This document shows positions 34,132-45,187 of a stretch of DNA of 64,000 bases, piece by piece (within the stretch, counting starts at the first letter, position 1; every line of letters begins with the position of its first letter). A program made the translations under genes and the position numbers. The notes below the pieces were generated by a model. It worked only from the letters and a program-made list of their open reading frames with translations. It made no database searches and was not told the origin of the DNA. The DNA lies in contig MU839189.1 of assembly GCA_030685235.1 (NCBI GenBank), positions 89,016-153,015 of the forward strand. The letters run 5' to 3'. This stretch comes from Copromyces sp. CBS 386.78. Its lineage: Eukaryota > Ascomycota > Sordariomycetes > Sordariales > Sordariaceae.

Positions 34132-36640
34132 TCAAGGCGAAGCTAACGGAGAAGGACTGTCCCACAGCCTAGGATTTCCAACGTCGAGGCCCTCGCAGTC
34201 CCAGTGCTCTAGCAGGGTTGGAACCCCTCCGTCGAGCGGAAGCAGCTGCACCCCGTTGAACAGGTCCAGATTGTTCAAGTGATCCTGTTGGATCTGCCAG
34301 TCGAGCTGCCCGTATTGACCTGGATCGTTGATTTGACCCATGTCATACATAGGTGGCTGGAAGTTTTGATCCAAGGTGGTCTGCCATGACGCTGTTGCTG
34401 CTTCTGCTGGCGCCGGCGCCGGCGGGCCGCACACCAGGAGGAGCTCAGCATGATTTGGCTTAACATCATCTCCGACTGCCGCCTCAGGTGCAACTGAGAT
34501 TGTGTTGCCGACGGGTGAAGGTTCGCCGGAAACTGTGCTGCCGGCGTTACTGTGTTGACGGGCTTCTTCACCCAAGTGGATGGCCGAATCGATAGTTCTG
34601 CCCTGCCGAGCAGTGCCCTCGACTTCGAGCCCACCAGCAGCCGAAGAAGCACTCGGAGACGTGCTCTTGGACTTCACCCGCTTCGTGGACCCCATCAGAC
34701 CCTTCTCCCGGTAGCTAAGTGGCAAATTCGCAACCATCTTTTCCAGAATTCGGCACAAGCTCAGTGCTGTCTTCGAGTCGCCAGTGCACTCGTGCAGCAT
34801 GCTCAACCCGCGCTTGATGGATTCAAGGACAGTTTCTCGGTGTGGCAAATTCCGAGCTTCGTCGTGGACCAGCCCAGAACACAGGACAGTGGTGGTGTCA
34901 AAGATGCAAAAGACGGCATAGTGGAATTTTGCGCCGTTGGACACTAAAAGATTAAAGAACGTCCGAGACACTTCCATGAGGCCCAGTGCGGCCAGCACAC
35001 CCGACTCACGAAGTTCCAGCTCCAAGTCAGACATTGGCTTTGCAGAATTTCGCGTTACGAACTGCTTGAGAGGATCGAACAAGCACATATGGCCGATGAG
35101 GTGAAGATAGCGACGTTGGAATATGATCCAGTCATTCTCCGCGTCCCATTGAGTGTCCGGATTGTTGAGAGCATATGCAGCGGGCAATTCGTCCAGCCAC
35201 TTCAGTACAACGTCTCTCAAGGCCTTACTCACCAAGGCCTTATTTACTTCGGGCGGGATGGAGCTGTCAGACGACACGGGCTTGAATCCTGCCGCCATCT
35301 TCAAGCACAAGGAGCTGTGGAGATTCATGTGCAAGAATGGAGACGGTTTATCTGGGTTTTCGGGGTCTTTGTCGAGAGCCAACGTCGGCTCCACGAACGT
35401 GCAGTCGGCGTGGTTGACGAGTAACGGCCGAGAAAGCATTGAACCCAAGGCGCTGCCACTCTGTCAGCACTTTCATCGTTTGGATGGGGCAGGAGATTTT
35501 GCTTACAAGTCCCACATATACAGGATACTCCAAAGACGTCTTCTCATCTCGCGATCAAACTCCGACATCCCATCAGATAAAGAATCCTGATGAAGCCCTA
35601 TCTCATATGCGGCATGAATGGCAGTTCCTAGGGCATGCCACGCTTCTGTCCATTTCTCGGCCGACTTGTACCAGAAAGCGGTCAGGAAGAGCTGCTGGAC
35701 ATGGGCTAGACCCCCCTTTCCAGAAGGTATCGTTTTACTGAGCCCCTCCGCTGTTGTGTGCAAGGTGGTGGCGAGTGTCAACGCATCGGTCCCAAGCTCA
35801 CGCTCTAGTCTGTCCTTGACGCCGGCGTTCAGAATGTATAAGGCCGAGCAGGCACAAACCCGCAGGATCAGACTGGTCAACTCTGGGGTACGCTTGTTCG
35901 GGGGTGTCGCCCACCATCCATCATACTGAGCCCTGAACTGAGGTCGATACAAGGCGTAATAGTGGTGATTTGCACCATTGAGCCAGTTGTCCACCAGACA
36001 ATCTGCTTGGTGTTAGGCACAGTCTCGCGCGCAACGTCAAACATCGAAGGGTGAGTGGCATACCTATATATGGCTTGGCAGGCATTGACATGATTGCAGC
36101 TTGTAGTTCCTTTGATTGGACAGGCTCATCTTTCGAATCAGTCGTCCCCATGTTTGTCTTACCAAGCAACACGCGGTGAGTGTGTGGCATATAGCCGAGG
36201 GCATTGAGAGCATCGACCTCGTCGGCCTCGTCGTTTTCGCCATCTTGGTAACCGTTCTCGTCGAAATAGGATTCCTCTTCGGGAGATTCTAAACCTCGCT
36301 TCTTTGACACGCTGAAGAGAACGCACTGTCAGAAAGAAGTTCTCATTGCCTCTAGGTTGGGTGTCTATGGCATGGCTTACCTCAATGAACCCTCATCGGA
36401 GGCTGTGTCACTTTTGTTGGCTTTCTTCGGAACGAATCGGCAAAGATGGGCGACTCCTCTCTTCGAGCAATGGTTGCATGGAAACTGACGATTACACTAA
36501 CTCTAACGTTAGACCGGCTTGATCCATAAGTCTTTGAAGGGGTTCGAAACCCAAAGCGTCTCAGAACTTACCTTCTGTTTCCGACGACGGCACTCCAAGC
36601 ACGAAATCGGCTGTGCGTTGCCCTCAGTTGCCCAACTCAT
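34132..36640 (-). CDS. Zn2Cys6 fungal transcription factor (749 aa, five exons)
   Basis: Minus-strand exons 36572-36640, 36381-36496, 36064-36311, 35507-36002 and 34132-35452; introns of 75, 69, 61 and 54 nt. The first intron splits the zinc cluster: joined, it reads CLECRRRKQKC then NRQFPCNHC and a final Cys at about 42, giving the six ligands (about 14, 17, 24, 30, 33, 42). An acidic stretch ('EEESYFDENGYQDGENDEAD') follows, then the fungal transcription factor middle homology region from about residue 145 ('DNWLNGANHHYYALYRPQF', 'AIHAAYEIGLHQD', 'MRRRLWSILYMWD', 'SRPLLVN'). The C-terminal third is low-complexity and Asp-rich, a plausible activation domain. Such proteins bind CGG half-sites as dimers in the nucleus. 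I cannot name the target pathway. The start has A at -3 (ATCATG). Confidence 0.9.
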
Positions 36641-39600
36641 GATGGCGGCTGGAACAAATTGCTGTGTACAAGCGGCTGGGAAGATAAATGCCAAAGTCGA
36701 CAAAGCAGATATATCCTGTCACACTCAATATGGGATGACGTCTCGTGTTGGTGAGCGCGAGTCGGATGTTTGATATGTAAGAGAAAGAACCTCTAGCAAG
36801 TGGGGCTGAGCGGGCTCAACGTGATGAACGAGGTGTCTGGCTTCGAGGACAAGAGCTTTGTCAGTATCTGTGCCACAGAAGTGATACGCCGGCTTCAGAA
36901 ATTGTGTAATGGTGCTAACAATAGAAGTAGGCATCAATTTACATCGGCTTCTCGACGAAAATCGATAGTGCAGACGTCGAAATGCCATCCCCTCCTTTAC
37001 CGCCTTGTCTCACAATCACCTCCCGCCAAGTGCTGTCGGAGAGTTTTGGGGGCACATCGGTCCACACCTTCTTCTGATCGCACCCCATATCCTTGGTGTG
37101 CATCCAAAGGCACCGCTAGGATGGTGTTCACGAACCCCGAACCCCGGTTCTTGGGTCATGGTGAATGACAAGGAAGGCCTGTCCGGGTATCTCTGATCCA
37201 GACCTCAGCCGAGTGATATCAGCCTGGAAAGGAAAATAGAACCGAGCGGTACAGTGAGGATATCCTATCTCGTCAGTGACAAGTCATGAAGAGGTCTCAC
37301 TTTGCTCGCCAGGTTCCCTCAGCCTATCTAGGACGGTACTAGTCTAGCCCTATTTAGCGCCCTAGTTGGTGTTGGCCCATTAAAGCTACCCCTATATCCC
37401 GCTCAGCTAAGTATGAGCCTCTTCTGCGTCAACTTTTAGCCGCTACATGCCAACATATGTCAGTCTTCTATTGTTGTATGCTCGCTAACATAGCCTTTGC
37501 TCGTACGATCGTCATGATCGTGGGATTTGGCAAACAAACTTCTCGTCAGTTACTGCCGTCCTACACAAGGGCTTGTCTGCACACCGACAAGCCGTCTCGT
37601 GGGGTAGTAACGGTCAGGGCAACAGCATGACGCTACATACATTCTGAACTGAGACCTCACCGATATACCTGCGAAACGGGGCGCAACAATTCGGTAACCT
37701 CGATGGAGACCCTGAACGGGTGCTCTATCCGCCCAAATTAAGGGGAGCCAAGAGCCCGGCGTCGACAACTCCGGGGTAACTGCTTCTTCGGTCTTCCGTT
37801 GCAGCTGTTCAAGCCGTAACGTTCGGGACATTGCACTATCCACTGTACAGTGGGCAAGTTGCTTTGCATAACAGTGCTTTGAGGACGTTAAACTCGGTCT
37901 AGGCGAGATCCTTCTTTAAGTTTCATTTGACTTTGCTTTTCGAAGCCATCCCGTCATTGTGCTCTGATTCCATCTGAGCAAAACAAGTTGCATGCTAAAT
38001 GACATCCTCGTCCGCACAATCAACCCCCAAAGTCGCCTAGGAGGATGGTAACACAGCGTACGTTGACCATTGGGGCTTCGATGAGTGGAGGGCTGGAGGG
38101 TTCGGATGAACGGTGCATCGGATTGGTGAATAGATGGTCGACGCCCCGAGCGTTATGATAGTCCGGGGCATTGCATCCGCCATACCGGCCACAGGCTTGC
38201 CTGGAGGTCGACCCCTATCTTGCTAACAACTTCGGTATTTGTTTAGCTCGGCGATCTCGTCTCAACGTTATGCAGTTGCAGGTCGTTAGCTTTGCGTTAG
38301 CAGGGGTTGCCACGTTATAGGCTGGTAGTAGCCTAGGTGACATCCGGCCTCCGGAGGGTTTTCTGGCCGAACTTTTGACACTGGTCGAAGGTAGACAGTG
38401 TCAACAACGTTGTTGCATCAAGATCTTGAGGTTATCTGTGCTCAACTGGGCAGCTTTCTTCTTCCCGCATTCAGACGCCATGATACAGTGTTATTTGCGG
38501 ATACGAATACGAACTCGAGATCCAAAACTCGAAACCAGTGTCGCTCAAAATCAAGGAGAAACCAAGGAACTTGGCGACTCCAAAAGGAACTACAAACCCC
38601 GATACCGACATTTGGAAGTAGCATGGGCGGATGGAGGAATCCTGATGGGAAAAGCAAGAGTTGATACTTGCCGAGATCCATCCAAATTGGATCCTTTATC
38701 CTTTACGGAGTATGAATGGTCCGAGTAAGGTACCTACGCAACTACCCTCCTCAACCGTGTTGACCTCTCAGCCCGGCCGAGACATCTGATTTACTCAGCC
38801 CCTACGCCCATCGTCAACTACCAATCGACCGGTATATCATCCGTGAAGGATCAAAAGCCAATCTCCGACCCTGACAAATCGCACCGTCTCCCGATCGCAC
38901 ACATGGACGAACCCAGCCAGTTCTCTGGTACGACGAGATAGAACATGGATGCAATGTCTTCTCCACGCTCCGGGCCACAGAGCTCTGTTACCCGTTTCGG
39001 TTTCCAGGATTATGGACGCAATTCTAACTCTTATTGCATGTGACCAGACCGTTGTTGGTAAGAGCTGATGGACGTATGACCTGGATAGGAAGGGGAAATT
39101 TCGGGAAGATCGTCGTCGTCGTTATGGCGTTGACCGTGAAGCCGGGACATCACACATAAATGAAGAGAACCCCTGGATCTGATCATCGAGTCGAGGGACG
39201 GGTAATCCTGATTCCGATTACCAGGAAGCCGGGTGCGTTGCGCTGCCGAACCGGCCCCGGCCGAGTGCCATAAGAGTTGGCAGAAGATTGTTCGCCAGAT
39301 ACTCACTCGCTTTTCTCATCTGGCAAACACTGTGAAAAAGGAGAAGACATCTGCCTTAACGAGCCGTGATCTTCATCAGGCAGGCGAGCCGGGACGGATA
39401 TACGCGGTTTATACGGCCTCAAATTGCCGAAAGTTTGCCTCTGCCTCTCGGTCCGAGAGTTTACATCGATTATTAATGGCAGTCGTTCAGAATATGGCAC
39501 TATGCAACTCCAGCATCTGAGCTCTGGACCTAGTCGGGTCTGTATGGATACAAGTCCGCTCGCTCAAGGGGTGTGGCTAGAAAGCAACCAGCTACCATAG

Positions 39601-40959
39601 CCCCAACTAGCGGGATACTACCACATCTCTGCCCGCACCGTATGAGTCGGAGATGCGTGCCGCAAAGCATACGGGGTCAAGGGCGATGTACGGATTGCGC
39701 ACTAGCAAATCGCATCACCGCATCACAACCTCATGGAGCCGCCTAGACCATGAACCAGCAAGGAGTGAAGCTAGGTATGGGGGAAGACCCGTCAATGGAT
39801 GGACGGACGGATGAACATGGACGGTTCTTCGGCGACGCTACTGTCCGTTCAGCAAATGGGTTGGGTTTGAGCGAAGCTATTGTTCGTCTAACCCTGCATG
39901 AACTAGGAAGAGGGAAGCGAGGCCTCTCATCAAAAACGGACGAGTTGGGTCTGTTGACGCTAGTGAAAGGGCTATCGAGCGAGGTCCTTGTGCGATCGAG
40001 GGACGTTGAGATAAAGCGGTGGGTGTTGGGCAGCAGTGGATTGGGTCTGAGACACAACAGGAGCAGTCTCCGAAGATCATCAGGCAGCTGTTTAAAGATT
40101 ACCCATCATGGTGAGGATGGGATTGTTGGAAGTCGAGACTGAGAAAGTGGATGTCGGTCTTTCGGAATGGTGTGGGATGGGGCTACGGGATGGAATGTCT
40201 TTGGGTAGGATGTGATGAGGGCGGCTATGGCCGTGAAATATGATGGACAGTGTGAGTGTCAGTGCGGCGGATGAGAGGGTTGGTGAGGTTTCATTTTGAC
40301 TTGTCACGTTGCTTTGCTTTGCTTTTCTTGGTGGTACTGGTTGTCTCAGGTCGAACTGGGTGATTACGCGTCACAGATTAAGGAGAAGTGGTTGAGGAGG
40401 AAGGGAGGTTGCCTCGAGACAGGCTGGAGGACTGAGAGGGACTCTGGACAAAGATGAATATGTCGAATTTCTCACCTTTACCGTACCTTACCAGCTTGAG
40501 CAAAGGCAAAAACTGACCTCCTGTGATAGAGTATACCATCAGCATCATTCCATCGGGCTTGTGTCATTCACGGCTAGCAGTCACCTTCGGCTACAGCACT
40601 GCCTTTGGGCGTAAAAGGGTGGCACGAGGCCGAGCCCTCACAGAATAGATGAGGCGTTCCTAGTCGTACGCGGAAGACCATGCGGAAGGATTCCGCATGG
40701 ACTCAGACTCTCACCGGTTACCATCCAAGGTTTTCTTCACTAAGGAGCTAATGCATCAACGGCCACAGATTCACAAACAGGTCCCCGGTTCGTTCCACAC
40801 AGAACCATTTCTCGGAGACGCATCCGTTTCTCTTTGATTGGGGCTCATAGAAGTCAGACACGTCATCCGTGACACACCACACACACAGCAAGACTCTTTC
40901 ACCTCCTGAGCTTCCATTCATTCACATATCTCGGCCACTCAAGCACCACAACCCATAAC
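36641..40959. other. 4.3-kb region without a supported gene
   Basis: Several open frames of 60-130 codons lie on both strands (for example 36800-37168, 38375-38728 and 39750-40142). None shows a family motif, and at several places two strands or frames are open together. The section 37,330-37,480 has CTA/TAG-rich words that may be a mildly mutated repeat. The left part includes the promoter of the Zn2Cys6 gene, the right part the 3' flank of the small protein gene. No RNA gene was recognised. Confidence 0.45.
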
Positions 40960-41517
40960 CTAACGCAAAATCTTCAGCAGAGCTGCTACCGGTCCCATGT
41001 CCTTCGCTTCGCCTCTTGGAAATATCCGTCCCGTCTTCCATGTGTACTTGACAAGTTCGTTTTTGGTGAGGAACATCTGCGGGATGTTTCCCACCTCGAC
41101 AGCATCTAGGAAGTCCCAGATATTGACGTTGATGCTTCTGAGAGTCTGGTTTCGGTAGGGAGACGTCAGTATGTTGTTTTTCATGTCTTTCGCTTATGTG
41201 CAGTTTCTTCAAAGTCCCTCACTCAAGCTCCTCCTCCACAGACTTACAAGTGTTCCTCCATGGCATCGGGTCATGAAGGATCAAAGCAATCCAAACCCAA
41301 CACACAACAGACATTGAGCCAACAGGGACGAGGATGAGAAATTGCAGGGCATACATACCTCTCGACATTTCCTCTTACTGGGCAAGTCACCATCCAGCCC
41401 CAGATCTTGACACAGACGCTGCCAATCCTCCAAGTGACCAGCACCAAAGTAGTTTTTCCATCGCGCAACGACGTCGTGTTTTTGGGGGGGAGCGGGTCGG
41501 TTCTTCTTTTTACCCAT
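40960..41517 (-). CDS. Small conserved protein of unknown function, copy A
   Basis: Two minus-strand exons, 41359-41517 and 40960-41145, separated by a 213-nt intron (GTATGT...AAACCAG), give 114 residues. I chose the ATG at 41517 because the neighbouring paralogue (42453-42912) also begins MGKKKN there. Features: basic start MGKKKNRPAPPQK; 'YFGAGHLEDWQRLCQDLG' (about 23-40); LPS..KCRE at the exon end; then 'LRSINVNIWDFLDAVEVG', PQMF, and 'RIFPRGEAKDMGPVAALL' at the C-terminus. Predicted mostly helical, no signal peptide or membrane segment. No function can be assigned; such Trp/Cys-containing short proteins recur as uncharacterised families in filamentous fungi. The intron is long for this window; an extra small exon cannot be excluded. 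Confidence 0.72.
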
Positions 41518-42452
41518 GATGCTTGACAGTGGTGGTGGCTCAAAGAAGGGGGGATTATGGATGGTGGCTAGACTCCGGATCTGATTACAAGAGACACAGA
41601 GGCCGATCGGTCCTTGCTCGACGGGCACGTAGACTGGGACCAATGCGGTAGACTCGCTGGGTTGGCTGGGTTGATTCATCTCCGGCACGTTAGGGATGGA
41701 CGAAGGTGTTTTCTGGGTCCGGTTGTTATCATAACATTGCAAGCCACTCCAGGAGAGGACGAGTTGCGTTTCATAGTTGTAAGAAGAGGATGGACAAACG
41801 AGTGTCCTTAAGGAGATGGAGGGGGTTTTGACTACGATGTTGGTGAGTTGGGCTGTGTTGTCAAATCTGGTCACTGGCCTCCTCTTTCTTCACGCCATTA
41901 AGAAAACGGGCAGTCCGCCTTTTGAGAGAAAGATTTTCGTTAGCGCCGGAAGCTAAGCAACGATATCCGTTGTGAGGGTTTCTAAGAGGCAACGGGAAGT
42001 GGATTGACGGACTGACAGACTGACGGAAGAAGTGACAAACGAATGGACAGACGGAGAAGAGGCTGGTAACCGGTGGCTTCAACATTTGATGGCGAGAGCA
42101 ACAACGGACATCTTTCTCACGGCACAAGCGAACGGTTGACGGCGAAACAAGGGAGATTGAAGGAATTTTCCTTTCAATAGTTGTTGACTCATTGAGCTGG
42201 GTCGTTGGTTCGGACAGTATCCAACTTTGACTACCCAAACGTTTTCATACAACAACTCTCCAAGAAAATATGGAAGGATCACCAAAGACTTCTGCCACAT
42301 TCTTCTTCAATATCACCCATCATAAACATGCCCTTTCTCATCCCGTGGCATACATTCATAGGAATTATCCTCCCCATGACTCCCCTTGCGCATACTCCCC
42401 ATCATCTTCTTTCAATAACTAGCCAAAGCGTCCCTTGCCCTGCCTTGTTCAC
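41518..42452. other. Spacer between the two paralogous small genes
   Basis: About 935 bp separating copy A from copy B in the same orientation, so it carries the promoter of A and the 3' end of B. The coding frame of A remains open upstream of its ATG to about 41,874, which could mean a longer N-terminus, but copy B does not share that sequence. The part 42,000-42,060 is GAC/GGA-rich. Confidence 0.45.
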
Positions 42453-42912
42453 CTAGAAGAACAACCTCAACAACACCTTAACCGGTCCCCCATTATCCTT
42501 CGCAAACCTTTTCGGAAAAATCCTGTTGCTGGCAACCGAGTACTGGGCCAGAAGGTAGGAGTTCTGGAATCTCTGTGGCGTGGTTCCCTGCCGGACGGCA
42601 TCGAGGAGGTCGAAGATGTTGACATGCACTGATCTGAGAACCTATGCGGTTGAAAATGGGGGCTACAGTCAGCTATGGTTCACTGACAAAGAGGGACACA
42701 AAAAGGCACGATAGCTGGGGATGATTGGAATACATGAAGATGAACAAATAAAGCGAATGGAAACGCACCTCGCGACATCTAGTAATGGATGGGAGTTCCT
42801 GGTGGATACCGATATCCCGACAGAGACGTTGCCAGTTTTCGAGCTTGTTTTCTCCAAAGTAACGGGCGAAGTCGGCGGCGATTGTGCTGCGCTTGTTCTT
42901 TTTCTTGCCCAT
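42453..42912 (-). CDS. Small conserved protein of unknown function, copy B
   Basis: Two minus-strand exons, 42769-42912 and 42453-42641, with a 127-nt intron (GTGCGT...GCATAG), give 110 residues. It begins MGKKKNKRSTIAADF and continues 'YFGENKLENWQRLCRDIG', LPSITRCRE, then after the intron 'VLRSVHVNIFDLLDAVRQG', PQRF, 'NRIFPKRFAKDNGGPV' and LLRLFF. The intron sits directly after the codons for CRE, exactly as in copy A, and the two proteins share close to 40 percent of positions by eye. Together they are a tandem duplication with diverged copies, both still open, which suggests both are maintained. No function can be assigned. Confidence 0.78.
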
Positions 42913-44796
42913 AGTTTCGTGTTGCTTCTCGACTTGGGACGGGGTGGCTCGACGGTTCGAAGAGATGGGACGAAGCAAAAGCCTTGGGTGTTGAGGGTTT
43001 GGGAGTAAGCTGGACAACGAGTTGTCCTTCAACACGTCTGAATAAACTGACTGTTGAATGTTAGAGGTATGGTGTTTACCTCTTTGGGAGATCTTGTTCC
43101 CCGGTTGAATTTGTCAAACCAACAGAAGAATCTGTGAAGCAGACAAAATGCTTTCGAATTCACTTGATGGCAATTGGAAACTTCGCGTCTTTTTTTTAAA
43201 GAAAAAATTCTGCTCGCTTTGAGAGCCAATGCAACAGGCCATCCTCAGTCATTGCAAAATGCCTTGGCGTCCGTCGGTGTTTAACCTTTTTGTCTTTTTG
43301 CATCTTGATTGATGTATGAGGCCTACAGCGTAAATGTCTACTTTCTCGTTCCGTCAAATCAACATGCGAGAAGACAACAACTGCCACTCGAAAGCCTCTT
43401 CCCCTCAGTTTTGGACTCCAGTAATGCCCAAGACGAGGCGAACAAGGCGAACATATATGCTGGAGCCTCATATGTTAACAAGTAGTTTACTGCTATTTAG
43501 GATGTTTCAGGATGGTGGAAGTATCGCGGGCTTCCTCTTGGAGACGAGAGATGAAACCCGTGTGTAAGGCCCTCCTGCTAGCGATTTATACAACTAACGA
43601 TAAGGAAACGTTCTTGATGGGCCTCGAGGAGGTACATGGGCCAAACGGGTGGACTAGATGGGAAACAAACGAATGATGTTTGGCTCCCGTTCGGTTGACG
43701 GGAGCTGCGAGTTAGCGACTTGAAAACTTTCAACGCCCACAACGGCTTAAGCTGAAAGTTTGCCATCGTGCCATTAAGTATAATTTGAAATTGGGAGAAT
43801 GATTAGTTGAGCCAATTTTATATATATTTTTTTTTATTTTTTTGTTTGCTGAGCTGAGAAAAGACATGTACGTAGCATCAAGTCAGCGAAACGATATCTT
43901 GATGGAGTCCAAGGGGGGCAAAATGGCGAGAGATGCCCGATATGCCCAACGTTAGTCAACGGATGGATGATACTACCTGGACAAGTCCTCGGGCGAGGCC
44001 GCCCTCCACAGTGGCTCACTGGCTGACGGGCCACTTGCTTTACATGGATGTGTGAGAGGCCGATTCATTCGTTGGGATGCAGTACAATTCTGAGATATGT
44101 AGATGTTGGCTCAGATGGGTAACACAAATGCCATGTTGTTCGTCGAGCCTTGGGACTCATGGCCGTACTGAGGAAATGGAAGGGTAGGAGATGAACCACG
44201 AAAGACCGGAAGACGGGCGGGATGAAACTTGAATCTGGCTCGATGTCTTCCAATGGATATGCGATCAGCCTTTGGTTGGATGCTGGAGGCCGTTTCAACC
44301 CAGACAGAGGGGGAGGGGAGTGGTCTCAAGGCTTTTTATAGGAACACTTGACCAGCATACAGAAAAGGAGCTGGGGCAACTGGAGACACCATATGAGTTG
44401 GACCAAGTTTTGATACTTGGTTTGGATGTTGCTGAACCTCTGCCAATGCTGATCTTGTGGGTGGTCGAGTTGCCAGTCAAGTACAGGCGTATTTGTCGAT
44501 GTATCACAGACATACCCTCCGTGCTCATTACCCCTACCGTGCCCTTCTTCAATGAAGAGGAGTCTTTCCACTTGGCAACAATCACGAAAACGGGAATCCG
44601 GGGTTGGGACATGGCCATCAAATGTGCCTTTCCGCAGCATGTCTCGCATCCATCCAGGGCCGCTGTATCGGTGCCATGCCGACATGCCCGGGGCGTGGGA
44701 AGCATGTTGACATGTCACGCATTCCGGGGTAAATCGTGTCGTTTGTGCTTCGTGGGCCGGGCACGATCAATGTTCCGCCGAAATGTCGGTGTCAAA
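42913..44796. other. Region without a supported gene
   Basis: Short open frames only. The AT-rich spot at 43,815-43,850 is a T/TA tract. A minus-strand frame at 44326-44718 (about 130 codons) and opposing plus-strand frames overlap each other; none has a recognised motif. The left end includes the promoter of the small protein gene copy B. Confidence 0.45.
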
Positions 44797-45187
44797 GGGC
44801 GTGTTTGGTTCAACCATCAAAACAAAAGTTTGTATGGGGAATTTATCCCTGTCAGCCAACACATTGTAAATCGCAAGATAGATCCGGCGTCGGACCTCCT
44901 TTACCCCCTGTAACCCCCCTGTAGGGTATATGCACCAGGCTCTTGGCCGTACCTCCCCTGTATACGCCGTGCATGTGCTTGCATGAGGTCTTACCAGCTT
45001 CCTAATCCGGTATGGTGATGGTTTATTCTATTAGTTTCTATCTTTACGGGTTGGACCATGAAGATAGAGCGTTTTGTTAGTTGACAGGGTACAAAGCGCC
45101 ATCTACGCCACGCAACTGACGCTTTGTACCCTCCTCTACCCCTGTCAAAAACAGATGGAAAAGTTGTTGGTTGAACCAAACGCGCCC
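44797..45187. mobile_element. 391-bp MITE with GGGCGYGTTTGGTTCAACC ends
   Basis: Position 44797 starts GGGCGTGTTTGGTTCAACCA and the reverse complement of the stretch ending at 45187 starts GGGCGCGTTTGGTTCAACCA; 22 of the first 24 bases agree. AAA lies directly outside both ends, a possible 3-bp target duplication (PIF/Harbinger elements duplicate three bases, usually TWA, so this is a loose fit). Near the right end is a perfect 12-bp inverted repeat GGGTACAAAGCG (45087-45098 with 45120-45131). No coding capacity. The end sequence resembles that of the element starting at 63565 (GGGCGTATTCGGT). Confidence 0.8.

Noticed and set aside
36535..36552. GGGGTTCGAAACCC as a tRNA B-box
   Set aside because: It lies in the first intron of the Zn2Cys6 gene, is a simple palindrome, and no A-box or tRNA fold surrounds it.
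44326..44718. 130-codon minus-strand frame
   Set aside because: Overlaps other open frames on the same and the opposite strand and shows no motif; possible but unsupported.
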